A stretch of 64,000 bases of DNA from CBDCUF01 sp965222525 (GTDB taxonomy: Bacteria > Pseudomonadota > Alphaproteobacteria > Rickettsiales > UBA8987). Location: assembly GCA_965222525.1 (NCBI GenBank), contig OZ244955.1, positions 496,001 to 560,000 on the forward strand. Reading direction: 5' to 3'. Under the pieces are notes generated by a model that had not been told where the DNA came from, searched no databases, and was given only the letters and a program-made list of their open reading frames with translations. The translations under genes were made by a program, and so were the position numbers. The stretch's first letter is position 1; each line of letters starts with the position of its first letter. This document shows positions 35,626 to 45,110 of the stretch, in pieces.

Positions 35626-37080
35626 TTACCTATTATCCTTTCGCAAGTAAATACTGGCCACCCTGCCTTCGAAAGCCTTGTGCCATTTTGTTTTGTCATG
35701 CAGGTCGGGGAATTTATATGCCGAGTTGGAATTCATAAGCAGAAGACCGTCTATTTTATATTCCTCTATTATTTCATCAGGGTTGCCGCCATCGAACAAT
35801 TCTATAACCTTTTCGGTGAAAGCCCGTGGATAGGCGGTTTCCGCCCGCCCGTCGATAAATACGGGGGTGAATCCACGGTTATAATAAATCACATAACCGC
35901 CTATTGTATAGTCATTCAGGAAACGCTTGTTAGGATGATTTTGTTTAATATATTCCAGTGCTTCCAGCGGAACGGTATCAACCGCAATTACCTTATCCTT
36001 GCCGGAAATTTCCCGTAATGGTGCAAATAACAGTACCACAAAAACCACTGCTGCACCGATATGAATAAATTTTCCTGCCTTGCTGAAATCATTATTACTT
36101 TTATGCGGCAGTGCCTTTTCCAGCGACATGGCAAGCAGTGGAGCGGATAAAACCGCAAATATCGGGAAGTTACGCACCGAAAATAATGCTGCCGCAAACC
36201 ACATAATTGCAAGCACCTTGTCGGCAACCGGAATATCCCTGTCAGTCAGATTGGTTGCCAGCGCAAATGCAATAATCAGAATATCAAACCCGACATAAGT
36301 ATCAAATGTCAGCGGGTGCCACTCACCAAGATATAATACCAGCTCACTGCCGAGAGTAGCAAATACCGCAGCGGCCATTTCCCACCCCAAAGGAGTTGCA
36401 AATACCGCCAGACCGCACATAACCCCGCCCAGCACAAGGTTCCCAAGCCATTTCCAGTTGCGAGCCAGATATGCCTCGGCACCGTAAGCTGCAAAAATAG
36501 CTGCAATAGCCACAAACCCGCCATGCAGGTTAGCCCACACTACCATCAGCAATGGCAGTGGCATAAACACCCGAACAGAATTATTCCCCCGGCTTTTATG
36601 CAATATATAATGGAACAGGATAACCATTATATAGCTTACCAGTTGCGGCCTTATCCCGCCGGAATGCCATAATGTGAGCATGACTATCCCCGATACTATG
36701 ATTATCGGGTCCTGCGACGCAGCGTTGCGCTTGAGCAGTATAGCAGTGGTGAGGGTGACTATCAGCGCCTTGAGCAGACAGGCCAGTATGAACAGGCTCC
36801 CCACACCGAAAATATCGGCAATCCAGCTTACTGCCACATCCCATCCCCATGAGATATTATACCAGGGAACGCCTTCTGCTGTGAATGACCAGGGGTCGGT
36901 TTCGGGTATGGAGCCGGTGTCACGGATAAAATCTCCCGCTGCAATATGCCATGGCGTATCCTCATCCGAGAATATCGGTCCTGCCATGAAGTAAAAGAAT
37001 ATAAACCCGATTATAAATACCAGCGGTATCAGCGGGTTGGATATGACTAACTTGTTGTTCATGAGTTTTTTCGTGTCCAT
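35626..37080 (-). CDS. Polytopic membrane protein with GT-C-like features
   Basis: A 484-residue protein with 10-11 predicted helices. The first loop holds a DEDTPWHIAAGDFIRDTG-type motif followed by IPETDPWSFT and WYNISWGWD. Acidic residues after the first helix are typical of GT-C glycosyltransferases using lipid-linked sugars, and this loop is characteristic of an uncharacterised bacterial family. A soluble C-terminal periplasmic domain starts about 370 and ends at the last residue. No donor or acceptor can be proposed. The start lies 22 bp inside the end of the ankyrin gene, so the two overlap on the same strand. Two other proteins of similar design are at 41350 and 55149. Confidence 0.75.
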   Translation of the reverse strand: MDTKKLMNNKLVISNPLIPLVFIIGFIFFYFMAGPIFSDEDTPWHIAAGDFIRDTGSIPETDPWSFTAEGVPWYNISWGWDVAVSWIADIFGVGSLFILACLLKALIVTLTTAILLKRNAASQDPIIIVSGIVMLTLWHSGGIRPQLVSYIMVILFHYILHKSRGNNSVRVFMPLPLLMVVWANLHGGFVAIAAIFAAYGAEAYLARNWKWLGNLVLGGVMCGLAVFATPLGWEMAAAVFATLGSELVLYLGEWHPLTFDTYVGFDILIIAFALATNLTDRDIPVADKVLAIMWFAAALFSVRNFPIFAVLSAPLLAMSLEKALPHKSNNDFSKAGKFIHIGAAVVFVVLLFAPLREISGKDKVIAVDTVPLEALEYIKQNHPNKRFLNDYTIGGYVIYYNRGFTPVFIDGRAETAYPRAFTEKVIELFDGGNPDEIIEEYKIDGLLLMNSNSAYKFPDLHDKTKWHKAFEGRVASIYLRKDNR

Positions 37081-38456
37081 TCAAGACTGTCCAGATTCAG
37101 TGAATAATCTTTTTTGTTTGCAATATAAAGCTCCTCACCATCATCATTATTTTCTATCAAATCCCCGCCTGTAATTGATATTACCGACTTACCATCAAAT
37201 TTAGCCTTATGGCGGCTTATCCAGCCGGGCATTTCACCTCCTGTTCCTACTCTCTCTATTTTCATGCTCTCTATATCAAGGCGATAAACCGGAGTATATC
37301 CCGGCTTCCTGTCCTCGTCATAACCCAGATTGCCGATTATATAAATATGCTTTCCGACAAGGGTTGCGGTGTGGAAATCTGTAGGAGGAAATACCTCCCT
37401 CGGATAAGTATATATCTTGCATTCACCCTCATCTTCATGGACAAACACATCGTTGTAGATACAAAAATCAGGGTCGTAATGATCCTCATGCTCTCCGGCT
37501 ATCTCAATGAAGCGACCGTCATCCAGCGGGGTAATGGATTTACCGAACCGGTCAAAACACCATATCGGCTTATCTGTTCCATCACAAGCAACCTCGTCAC
37601 CAAACTTGCTCCTCGCATGCCATGCCGACCCGCCGCATTTCACCATGGCATACCAGAACCGGTTATGGGAAAGCTCAGGATTTGACTTGCCAAACACACG
37701 ATGCCTGCCTTTTTTATACTCCTCTTCCGAAATGTCAGGGGCTTCATCCACCTTTGTTCCAAACAAAACAGCACGTACTTCCTTGTCTATGTCATTTATA
37801 TCCTCTCCTGCATCCAGTAATATATTAACTATTTCAAGGCTGTTCGCCAGTGCAATAGCTTTCTCCGTACAGTGGTTCTGCTTGAATATATCCGCTCCCG
37901 CGTCCACCAGAGCCTGCACAGATTTCACAGCATTATGCTCAACCGCTTCCATCAACGGAGTTTGAAAAAACTGGTCAGTACCTTCAATATCAAAGCCCTG
38001 CTCAATCAACCAGTTCAGCACCTCTATATCATCTTTCTGTATGGCATAAAACAGGGCGGGTTTATTACATCTCCCTGTAACAGTAAAATCTGCACCGGCC
38101 TCAATCAGTATTCTAGTTTTTTCAATATCCCCAATCAGTATGGAAAACAGGAAAGGGGTTCTCTCCCAGAAATCCCTCGCCTCAAGGTCACAGCCACTTT
38201 TTGTCAGTGCTTTAAGCTCATCATGAGTTCCGTAAGCAAGGGTGAAAAATATATCACTCCATTCCAGCTGCGATTCATCGGCACCGTTATCAAGCAACAG
38301 CCTTATAACGTCAAACCGACCGTTATTTGACGCTACACGCAAGGGTGATTCTGCATACTCTGTGATGATATTGGGGTTCTCCCCCTTATCCAGCAAATCC
38401 TTTACCTCGGATAACAGATTCTCCCCGTTTTGATATATTACTCCCAGTAAGCCCAC
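37059..38456 (-). CDS. Ankyrin-repeat protein with Kelch-like C-terminal domain
   Basis: A 465-residue cytoplasmic protein. Residues about 15-225 hold six to seven ankyrin repeats, for example SPLRVASNNGRFDVIRLLLD, with the usual LLxxGAD turns. The C-terminal half (about 255-460) is a beta-rich domain with PIWCFDRFGKS, GEHEDHYDPDFCIYND and FPPTDFHTATLVG, followed by Kelch-like GK-IYIIGNLGY and ITGGD segments. Proteins of this ankyrin plus Kelch-like design occur in many Proteobacteria. Function is unknown, and protein-protein contact is implied. It overlaps the downstream membrane protein gene by 22 bp and follows the epimerase gene by 15 bases, so a shared transcript is possible. Confidence 0.88.
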   Translation of the reverse strand: MGLLGVIYQNGENLLSEVKDLLDKGENPNIITEYAESPLRVASNNGRFDVIRLLLDNGADESQLEWSDIFFTLAYGTHDELKALTKSGCDLEARDFWERTPFLFSILIGDIEKTRILIEAGADFTVTGRCNKPALFYAIQKDDIEVLNWLIEQGFDIEGTDQFFQTPLMEAVEHNAVKSVQALVDAGADIFKQNHCTEKAIALANSLEIVNILLDAGEDINDIDKEVRAVLFGTKVDEAPDISEEEYKKGRHRVFGKSNPELSHNRFWYAMVKCGGSAWHARSKFGDEVACDGTDKPIWCFDRFGKSITPLDDGRFIEIAGEHEDHYDPDFCIYNDVFVHEDEGECKIYTYPREVFPPTDFHTATLVGKHIYIIGNLGYDEDRKPGYTPVYRLDIESMKIERVGTGGEMPGWISRHKAKFDGKSVISITGGDLIENNDDGEELYIANKKDYSLNLDSLEWTRKNS

Positions 38457-38471
38457 AATTATGTTCCCTTG

Positions 38472-39455
38472 CTAAGCAGCCTTGAGTTGCAGCGTATTAC
38501 CATCCATATTTTCCCGCCACCAGTCGATAGTGCGCTGGATGCCATCTTCCAGTGATATTTGCGGCACCCAGCCCAGTTCCCGCTTGGCCAAACCACAATC
38601 CAGGCACAGGCTGGTTTTTATTGTTGGCTGCGATAAATCATGCTCTATACGCAAATCCTTGCCCGAAGCCGCAACTATCATCCCGACCACATCCCGTACT
38701 GCATGCGCCCTGCCCAGACCGCAATTATACAATCGGTATTTTTCGGGCTGCTTGTCAATCACCAGCTCAACAAAACGGGTTAAATCATCTACATGCAATA
38801 AATCCCGCTCTTCCTCGCCGGTTCCCCATACCGAGATTTTATCCTTTGCAGTCATAACCTTGGTAACGGTCGCGCCGAAGAAATGGCTGCGCTCAAGGTC
38901 ATATTTATCATACGCCCCGTAAATGTTGGAATGGCGGATAGCAGTGAATCTGGTATCACCTATACCGGCAAAAAATTCGCACATTTTTTCTATGTAAAGC
39001 TTGGTATTACCCACCCCGAAATAGCGTGGGTGCAAAGGCCGGTTGGCATCGAAATCGCTCTCCACAAGCGGCGTATCGCTGGTCGGATACATCACCGTAC
39101 AGCTGAAAAACACTACATGCTTGACCTTATGGTCAAAAGCCGAGCGGAACAGATATGAATTCATCACCGCATTATCGGTAACATGGATATAGGGGCGGGA
39201 GACGATATCCTTGGCACCGGAAGTGGTCGCCGCCGCCTGTATGATAACATCCATCCCCTCAACCATCCTGTCCACCGTATCAGGATTACGCAAATCCGCC
39301 TGATGCCAGGTTATATCTGCCGAACCGTCAACATCATATTCCGGCCGGTTAAACCGTACCGCATGTATCTCGACATCCTCCTGACCGGCGAAATATTCCA
39401 CCATATTGCGCCCGATAAACCCCGTCGCCCCGCATATCAGTATTTTTCTAGTCAT
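38472..39455 (-). CDS. NAD-dependent sugar epimerase/dehydratase
   Basis: A 327-residue extended short-chain dehydrogenase acting on nucleotide sugars, likely for a surface glycan. The Rossmann motif GATGFIG is at 9-15, and SCTVMYP around Ser118 supplies the catalytic Ser/Thr. The usual YxxxK is not seen. Tyr145 and Lys152 are seven residues apart in YFGVGNTK, and Val148 occupies the expected Tyr position relative to the Lys. GDP-fucose synthase-like relatives with YFGVGxTK seem to exist, so this may be a subfamily trait. An ideal ribosome-binding site (AAGGAGG) precedes the start. A family A palindrome begins 13 bases upstream of the start codon. The exact product is unknown. Confidence 0.87.
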   Translation of the reverse strand: MTRKILICGATGFIGRNMVEYFAGQEDVEIHAVRFNRPEYDVDGSADITWHQADLRNPDTVDRMVEGMDVIIQAAATTSGAKDIVSRPYIHVTDNAVMNSYLFRSAFDHKVKHVVFFSCTVMYPTSDTPLVESDFDANRPLHPRYFGVGNTKLYIEKMCEFFAGIGDTRFTAIRHSNIYGAYDKYDLERSHFFGATVTKVMTAKDKISVWGTGEEERDLLHVDDLTRFVELVIDKQPEKYRLYNCGLGRAHAVRDVVGMIVAASGKDLRIEHDLSQPTIKTSLCLDCGLAKRELGWVPQISLEDGIQRTIDWWRENMDGNTLQLKAA

Positions 39456-39467
39456 TTTTCCTCCTTA

Positions 39468-39612
39468 GAGGGTGTCTTAAAATTCTACTATCATGGGCTG
39501 CAAATGACCATTTTCTGCGCTTCCGTGCTTCACGTACCATTAAGTACGCTGTAGTACGGTTCTCGAAAACAGCCATTTTCGCCACATGCTAGCGAATTTT
39601 AAGAAACCCTCT
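39468..39612. repeat. Family A palindromic element, copy 3
   Basis: A 145-bp imperfect palindrome with ends GAGGGTGTCTTAAAATTC and GAATTTTAAGAAACCCTC. The apex CGTAC-N6-GTACG is at 39533-39548. It has the same orientation as copy 2. It lies just upstream of the epimerase Shine-Dalgarno sequence, so it would be in that gene's 5' leader or promoter. Confidence 0.92.
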
Positions 39613-39749
39613 CAGATTTGTTTAGTTCACACCACCGTTAAAACACCAAAATAAGACATTCTTCAATATTTTTGTGGAGAAAACAACACTTCTTGACCTA
39701 AATCAATTACAAATCGGTTAGGTTAAAAGCTTTTATAATGCTTTACATC

Positions 39750-40700
39750 TTATCCCCTCGGGTGGGTGCCGGAATAGGATTCAAGCAGGCGGTCGGTGTC
39801 TATTTTGGTGTAGCGCTGGGTGGTGGACAGGCTGGCATGGCCAAGCAACTCCTGTATTGCCCGTAAATCCCCGCCACTGCCAAGCAAATGCGTGGCAAAA
39901 CTATGGCGGAATGCATGCGGGGTCACCGATTCCGGCAGTTGCATATTTTCCCGTACCTTCTTCACACTGCGCTGGAACACTGCTGCGTTGAGCTTTTCCC
40001 CCCTTGCCCCGACAAACAAAGGGTCTTCAGGCCGCAAATCATACTCACATTCTGCAAGATATTCATCCACCGCCTGTCTTATAATCGGCAAAATCGGCAC
40101 TATACGTTCTTTCCCGCCCTTTCCCCTGATTGTGATACTCTCACCAAAAGGAACGTCACTGCGCTTCAGCGACAAGGCCTCGGAAATCCGCAAGCCGGCA
40201 CCATAAATCAGCGTCAGAAGGGCTGTATCCCGTGCTATAACCCAGTCCTTACGCCGACGCCTATCATCCTCCGCAGCATGGCTGGCAAGTGCAATATCCA
40301 CCGCTTCAATCGCATTCAGGGCGTTCTCAGCCGATACAGCCTTGGGTAGCGGCTTTTCCTTCTTCGGCATGTTAAGGTTGAAAATCGCCGGATTCTTTAT
40401 GTCATAATTACGCTCCAGATAGCGGTAGAAGCTACGCACCACCGATATAGCGCGGGAAGTGGAAGAAAAATTGTACTTCTCAACACGGCTGGACAGCCAT
40501 GCCCGGAAATCCCGTAATTTCAGCGATTGCAGCAGAGGCAGTGTAACCTCCGCATTTTTATATCCCGCCAGAAATTCAAGGAAAAACTCCAGGTCACGCC
40601 GGTAATTATCCAGCGTATGCGCAGAATAACGCCGCTCATTCTCCAGCCATCCCAGCCAGTTGATAAAAGCATCATTGGTTTTTTCAGCCAATATAACCAT
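39750..40700 (-). CDS. xerC: Tyrosine recombinase XerC
   Basis: One of the two recombinases that resolve chromosome dimers at dif, with XerD. The 316-residue product has an N-terminal core-binding domain (about 8-95) and a catalytic domain. The full catalytic set is present: Arg in GAGLRISEAL, Lys in RGKGGKERIVP, HxxR in HAFRHSFATHLL, His in LLGHASLSTT and the nucleophile in QRYTKI. XerC is favoured over XerD from general sequence character and its stand-alone position. The ATG at 40700 is used; a TTG three codons upstream would overlap trpG. No integrase-associated elements are nearby, so a mobile-element origin is unlikely. Confidence 0.92.
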   Translation of the reverse strand: MVILAEKTNDAFINWLGWLENERRYSAHTLDNYRRDLEFFLEFLAGYKNAEVTLPLLQSLKLRDFRAWLSSRVEKYNFSSTSRAISVVRSFYRYLERNYDIKNPAIFNLNMPKKEKPLPKAVSAENALNAIEAVDIALASHAAEDDRRRRKDWVIARDTALLTLIYGAGLRISEALSLKRSDVPFGESITIRGKGGKERIVPILPIIRQAVDEYLAECEYDLRPEDPLFVGARGEKLNAAVFQRSVKKVRENMQLPESVTPHAFRHSFATHLLGSGGDLRAIQELLGHASLSTTQRYTKIDTDRLLESYSGTHPRG

Positions 40701-40702
40701 TG

Positions 40703-41269
40703 TTAGCAAAGCCCCAGGAAATTCTTCAGAATATCATGTCCGTGTTGGGAGACAATGCTTTCGGGATGGAATTGTACCCCATGTAAATTATGTTCCTTGT
40801 GTTGCAATCCCATAATTATGCCGTCATCGGTTTCGGCAGTTATATCAAGGCAGGCGGGCAGGGTTTCCCGCTCTACTATCAGTGAATGATAGCGGGTGGC
40901 CTCGAACAGGGGCGGGATACCGGAAAACACTCCCTGTCTGTTATGTTTTATACTGCTCACCTTGCCATGCATAGGTTTCGGGGCACGGATAATATTACCA
41001 CCAAAAGCCTGCGCTATAGTCTGGTGGCCAAGACATACCCCTAATATGGGAAGCCTGCCGGCAGCCTCCTTCACCAGCTTAAGGCAGATACCGGCCTGGT
41101 CAGGGTCACATGGACCGGGCGAAATAACTATACCCTGCGGGGACATATCCAGCACTTCCGCTGCCGTCACCGCATCATTACGCCGCACCTCAACTTCGGC
41201 TCCCAACTCCCCCAGATAATGCAGGAGGTTGTAGGTAAAACTGTCGTAATTATCTATCAGTAGAATCAT
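40703..41269 (-). CDS. trpG: Anthranilate/aminodeoxychorismate synthase glutaminase
   Basis: A class I glutamine amidotransferase subunit that hands ammonia to TrpE or PabB. The triad is complete: Cys in GVCLGHQTIAQAFGG, and His/Glu in VQFHPESI near the C-terminus. The opening ILLIDNYDSFTYNL is the family signature. The length of 188 residues is usual. No trpE, trpD, trpC or pabB is in the window, so whether it serves tryptophan or folate synthesis (or both) cannot be settled. It is directly followed by xerC on the same strand. A Shine-Dalgarno AGCAGGTGA precedes the start. Confidence 0.92.
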   Translation of the reverse strand: MILLIDNYDSFTYNLLHYLGELGAEVEVRRNDAVTAAEVLDMSPQGIVISPGPCDPDQAGICLKLVKEAAGRLPILGVCLGHQTIAQAFGGNIIRAPKPMHGKVSSIKHNRQGVFSGIPPLFEATRYHSLIVERETLPACLDITAETDDGIIMGLQHKEHNLHGVQFHPESIVSQHGHDILKNFLGLC

Positions 41270-41349
41270 TTCACCTGCTTGATATATTTCCGGCAGCCTG
41301 TATACTTCGCTTTTCCTTTACTGACAAGAATTTAGGACTGGTTTTCTTT

Positions 41350-43056
41350 ATGAAAACATTACTACAGATATTGGGGATAATAGTAGTGCTTGGAGTGGTA
41401 TATGGCCCTTCGCTGGCGGGGCATATGGAGAATGCCCGCAGTCAGTATATGCTGAATGACGATGCCCGTCCGCAAATCCCGCCATTCTATCATTTTGAAA
41501 AAGATAGCAAGTCCGAGCCGGATTATATGGACCAGTATTATCTCGATATTGCATATCCTATGATATACAAGAATATGATGATGAGGTGGGCTAACCTCTA
41601 TTCCCCTGTAATATTAAGCAAGGCATTACCATATATAAATCTTCTTATTATAATAGTAGCCTTGGCATTTGTTTCCTGGCGGTTTGGCGGGTGGGCAACA
41701 GCACTGGCAACCGGAGCATTATATCTTGGCTGTGACCTGATTCTGGACAGGATGACAGGCGGTTTGCCACGTGGATTTGGTTATCCGTTTCTGGCTGTTG
41801 CACTGGCATTGCTGGTATATGAGCGGATATATCTGTTATGTGCAGCAACCATTATAAGCGCCGGTTTCTACCCGGTAGCATCGGTTGTATCCGGAATTAT
41901 GCTGGGTGCATACCTTTTCATATTAAAAGCAAAATATCGCCCGAAAACAACAGGTTGGGGTTTTGTCAGGAGAGGAACAGTCCTTGCTGTAACAGGGGCA
42001 TTGACTATATCCATGTTGTTGCCGCAACTGATAGCAGGCAAGGAATATGGTGAGCGTATCGGCCCCGAGCATCTGGAGGAATATCCGGAGGCCGGATTGG
42101 GAGGACGTGTTGAGTATCGTGATATGGTTAGTAATAACCCGTTTCAGTCCCTTTATGAATATGGAGCGTCGTCATTTGCTACCAGAGGGGAACCATTTGT
42201 AAACTCTATAAATATACGCAATCTCAGCAGCAAGGTAAAACAGGAAATCCTTTCGATAGCGTTCTTTGTAATTATTCTCATTATCGTAATCGGGTTCAGG
42301 GATCTGGCAAGGATTCAGCGCAATCCCGAAGCGATGCGATATTCCGTATTTCTGCTTGCTATAGTAATAGCATATATATTGGCGGCGATATTATCCCCAT
42401 TGCTTTACTTCCCCGAGCGGTACCTGATGTATACATTGCCGATAGTATATATCACCGCACTGCCGATAGCATCATATGCAGTATTTGGCGCCGGCAAGGA
42501 GGGGGTAAGAAAAATAGTTGCTACACTCTCCGTCCCGTTACTGGTGATTTTACTGATTGGCGGTAAGGTTAATGCCGATAGCGGCTATACGGTACAGATA
42601 GAGGATAATCACGAATTATACGAATTCATCAAAACCCTGCCGGAAGATTCAATAATCGCCGGCTGGCCATCTGACCCGGTGGTTAATAATGTAACTTATC
42701 TGACGAAGCGGCCAGTATTTTTATCTTTTGAACTACACCAGGTGCTGCATGAGAAATATGTAAAGCAAATGCGAAAGCGGGCATATGCAAATATAGATGC
42801 ATATCTGGCAACTAATCTGGAAGAGTTACAAAATTTCAGAGATAAATTTGACGTAAACTATCTGGTTATAAACAAGAACCATTTTAACAACACTCTACCG
42901 AAATATTTTGCACCTTTTGATAAATATATTCAAAAGAAGTGGAAGGCAGCTGAAGGACAGAAAAAGGGTTTTATTTTACCAAAGCTTGGAGACGATGATG
43001 CTGTATATACAGGAGAGAATATAGTTATAATAAATTTAGCAAAATGGATTAGATAG
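41350..43056 (+). CDS. Polytopic membrane protein with C-terminal soluble domain
   Basis: A 568-residue integral membrane protein with about 10-11 helices. A large first periplasmic loop (about 25-95) contains DYMDQYYLDIAYPMIYKNMM. The C-terminal soluble part (about 415-568) contains LPEDSIIAGWPSDPVVNNV and YLVINKNHF. This layout resembles GT-C glycosyltransferase-like proteins, but a catalytic DxD/ExD after helix 1 is not obvious. No close named family comes to mind. It stands alone on the plus strand, divergent from trpG, with a weak ribosome-binding site. The membrane proteins at 35626 and 55149 have similar architecture. Confidence 0.72.
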   Translation: MKTLLQILGIIVVLGVVYGPSLAGHMENARSQYMLNDDARPQIPPFYHFEKDSKSEPDYMDQYYLDIAYPMIYKNMMMRWANLYSPVILSKALPYINLLIIIVALAFVSWRFGGWATALATGALYLGCDLILDRMTGGLPRGFGYPFLAVALALLVYERIYLLCAATIISAGFYPVASVVSGIMLGAYLFILKAKYRPKTTGWGFVRRGTVLAVTGALTISMLLPQLIAGKEYGERIGPEHLEEYPEAGLGGRVEYRDMVSNNPFQSLYEYGASSFATRGEPFVNSINIRNLSSKVKQEILSIAFFVIILIIVIGFRDLARIQRNPEAMRYSVFLLAIVIAYILAAILSPLLYFPERYLMYTLPIVYITALPIASYAVFGAGKEGVRKIVATLSVPLLVILLIGGKVNADSGYTVQIEDNHELYEFIKTLPEDSIIAGWPSDPVVNNVTYLTKRPVFLSFELHQVLHEKYVKQMRKRAYANIDAYLATNLEELQNFRDKFDVNYLVINKNHFNNTLPKYFAPFDKYIQKKWKAAEGQKKGFILPKLGDDDAVYTGENIVIINLAKWIR

Positions 43057-43064
43057 TTATCACC

Positions 43065-44168
43065 TTATCCTCTATGTTGTTCCTTTGGCCTTAAATCCAT
43101 TATCGGTTTTTCGTAATATTTGTGCACTATACTTGCAACTATATACTGCCCTACTCCAAATAGTATAAGCGTGATTATATTTGCTGCTGGAGGCAAGCCT
43201 ATACTGGCAAGTGCTTTAATAACAATCCTATGGGATAAATATATTATATATGCATGAATACTCATCCAGGTTATTATGCTTATGGTTTTTGAGGAAACTT
43301 TCTTAGTTCTTATGTTACACACATAAGGAAACATTGCAGCAATGCAAAGAGATAATATTGGATAAAAAAGTATTTTTATTACAGAGGGAATAGCCGCATC
43401 ATTTCCTCCAAAAAATAAAATAAAAATAGAGCAAAACAATACCCCCGTGTACCCTGACAGGTAAAAAATCTTTCTATTGCGATTAAGAAAATCATGGGAT
43501 TTATCATAAAAGAACGACAGCAACACACCAATCATAAGCGTATCAAACCGCATTATATCTATCCTTCTGACTTCCATAAGTAGCTGTGCATCATAGTACA
43601 GAACAGCAATTGTTTTAGTAACAAGACAGAAAGCTGTGCATAAAACAGCTACCCACATAACAGCATTCTTTATCCCCAAAACCCTGAAGGCAAAGAAGGA
43701 TAACATAGCAACCAGGAAATAAAACCATTCTTCAATAGTCAGGCTCCATGTTTCTGATGCAAAGGCATAATGGTGCGCTCCATTAGCATCAGTATATGCT
43801 GTATAATCCCATGCAAAATTTTGAAGGAAGAACAGATAAGAAATATATTGCGATACACCTTCGTCAAGGAACTGGCTTGCGATAAAGGCATTTATTAAAA
43901 TAAAAAGGTAATATACTGGCAAAGTCCTGTACCATCTTCGTTTTAAAAAAATCATTACATCTTCAAACGTACAATCCTTGGAAGAAAAGAGCCTTAGCAT
44001 AATGCGCCCGATAAGGAACCCGCTAAGTATAAAAAACAACTCAACTCCTATCACACCACATACCACACCTATACCTCCTCCTACTATCCCGGTATGAGCC
44101 ACAAGCACCAACATAATTGCTGTTGCACGCACTATATCCAGTCCAAAATTTCTTTCTGATGGGGTCAT
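43065..44168 (-). CDS. Acyltransferase 3 family membrane protein (OafA/YrhL-like)
   Basis: A 367-residue integral membrane O-acyltransferase with about ten helices. The opening LDIVRATAIMLVLVAHTG carries the conserved Arg and His of the family. A second motif region, EWFYFLVAMLSFFAF, follows an ETWSLTIEEW segment. Such proteins transfer acetyl or other acyl groups to sugars of O-antigen, capsule or peptidoglycan. The substrate here is unknown. It is convergent with the preceding membrane protein (8 bases apart) and lies next to a GT2 and a methyltransferase gene, which suits glycan modification. Confidence 0.9.
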   Translation of the reverse strand: MTPSERNFGLDIVRATAIMLVLVAHTGIVGGGIGVVCGVIGVELFFILSGFLIGRIMLRLFSSKDCTFEDVMIFLKRRWYRTLPVYYLFILINAFIASQFLDEGVSQYISYLFFLQNFAWDYTAYTDANGAHHYAFASETWSLTIEEWFYFLVAMLSFFAFRVLGIKNAVMWVAVLCTAFCLVTKTIAVLYYDAQLLMEVRRIDIMRFDTLMIGVLLSFFYDKSHDFLNRNRKIFYLSGYTGVLFCSIFILFFGGNDAAIPSVIKILFYPILSLCIAAMFPYVCNIRTKKVSSKTISIITWMSIHAYIIYLSHRIVIKALASIGLPPAANIITLILFGVGQYIVASIVHKYYEKPIMDLRPKEQHRG

Positions 44169-44247
44169 TATATTTATGGAAGCTTTTAGTATAATCTCAA
44201 CCTGTCAAGGATTATAATTATGGGGCCTGAATAATGCAGAACACAGC

Positions 44248-45108
44248 TTATTTATTCATTATCTGCTTTAACAAATCGGCTATCAAGCCGAAGCATAATA
44301 TCACAAGTGAGAGAAGTAAACCGCCGACACCCATAATATAGCCGACATTAAGCCCGGTCAGCAGGGAGAATGCAAAACCGGTGAGAGACAGCACTACACA
44401 CAACATGCTGAATAATATGAATATCTTGATAGGATTGTAATAGTTGATCGCCTGCAGGATATATTGCAACGTACGCAGGGAATCCCGAAACAGCTTGACC
44501 TTGGATTTTCCTTCCCGTTTTTCATAGGGAATCGGCAGGTATTTCACAAACTTGCCGGTCATCATATATGCCAGGGTCATTGAAGTTGTGAAACTGAATG
44601 TATCACAAAGATGCCCGAAATACTGCATCACGGTTTTCTTGCTAAACACCCGCAGTCCCGAATTTATATCGGGAATCTTGCGGCTGGCGGTAAATTCCAC
44701 CAGGAATTTCAGAATACTGCGCAACGGGGATTTTATTGCAGATTCACGGTAATGCTCACCGGTGCGTGCACCAACCACCATATCAAACCCCTTTTTATAT
44801 TCCTCCAGCAACATAGGCGCCTGATCGAAAGGATAGGTACGGTCGGCATCGGTAATAACTATAGTATCATATTTGGCATTGCTGATACCCGTCTTGAGCG
44901 AACGGCCATATCCTACATTATGCGGGTGGCTGATAACCTTTGCTTTTGTAGTTTTGGCATTCTTCTCGGTGTCATCACTCGAACCGTCATTGACAACCAC
45001 CACTTCATATTCGCCAATACCCGCCTCATCCAGCACATCACACACCTCCTCAACGGTATCAACAATCCCGTTTTCCTCATTATATGCCGGTATTACTACT
45101 GAAAGCAT
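44248..45108 (-). CDS. Family 2 glycosyltransferase (polyprenyl-phosphate type)
   Basis: A 286-residue GT-A enzyme with a C-terminal pair of membrane helices (about 225-282). The N-terminal LSVVIPAYNEENGIVDTV, VVVNDGSSDDT and ITDADRTYPFDQ (DxD-like metal site) match DPM1/GtrB-like transferases that load a sugar onto polyprenyl phosphate. The product usually feeds GT-C enzymes like those in this window. It follows the methyltransferase gene by two bases on the same strand and is probably co-transcribed with it. Confidence 0.9.
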   Translation of the reverse strand: MLSVVIPAYNEENGIVDTVEEVCDVLDEAGIGEYEVVVVNDGSSDDTEKNAKTTKAKVISHPHNVGYGRSLKTGISNAKYDTIVITDADRTYPFDQAPMLLEEYKKGFDMVVGARTGEHYRESAIKSPLRSILKFLVEFTASRKIPDINSGLRVFSKKTVMQYFGHLCDTFSFTTSMTLAYMMTGKFVKYLPIPYEKREGKSKVKLFRDSLRTLQYILQAINYYNPIKIFILFSMLCVVLSLTGFAFSLLTGLNVGYIMGVGGLLLSLVILCFGLIADLLKQIMNK

Positions 45109-45110
45109 GT

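Noticed and set aside
39750..40700. Tyrosine recombinase as sign of an integrated element
   Set aside because: The protein matches housekeeping XerC, and the neighbours (trpG/pabA, epimerase) are chromosomal. No attachment-site duplication was seen.
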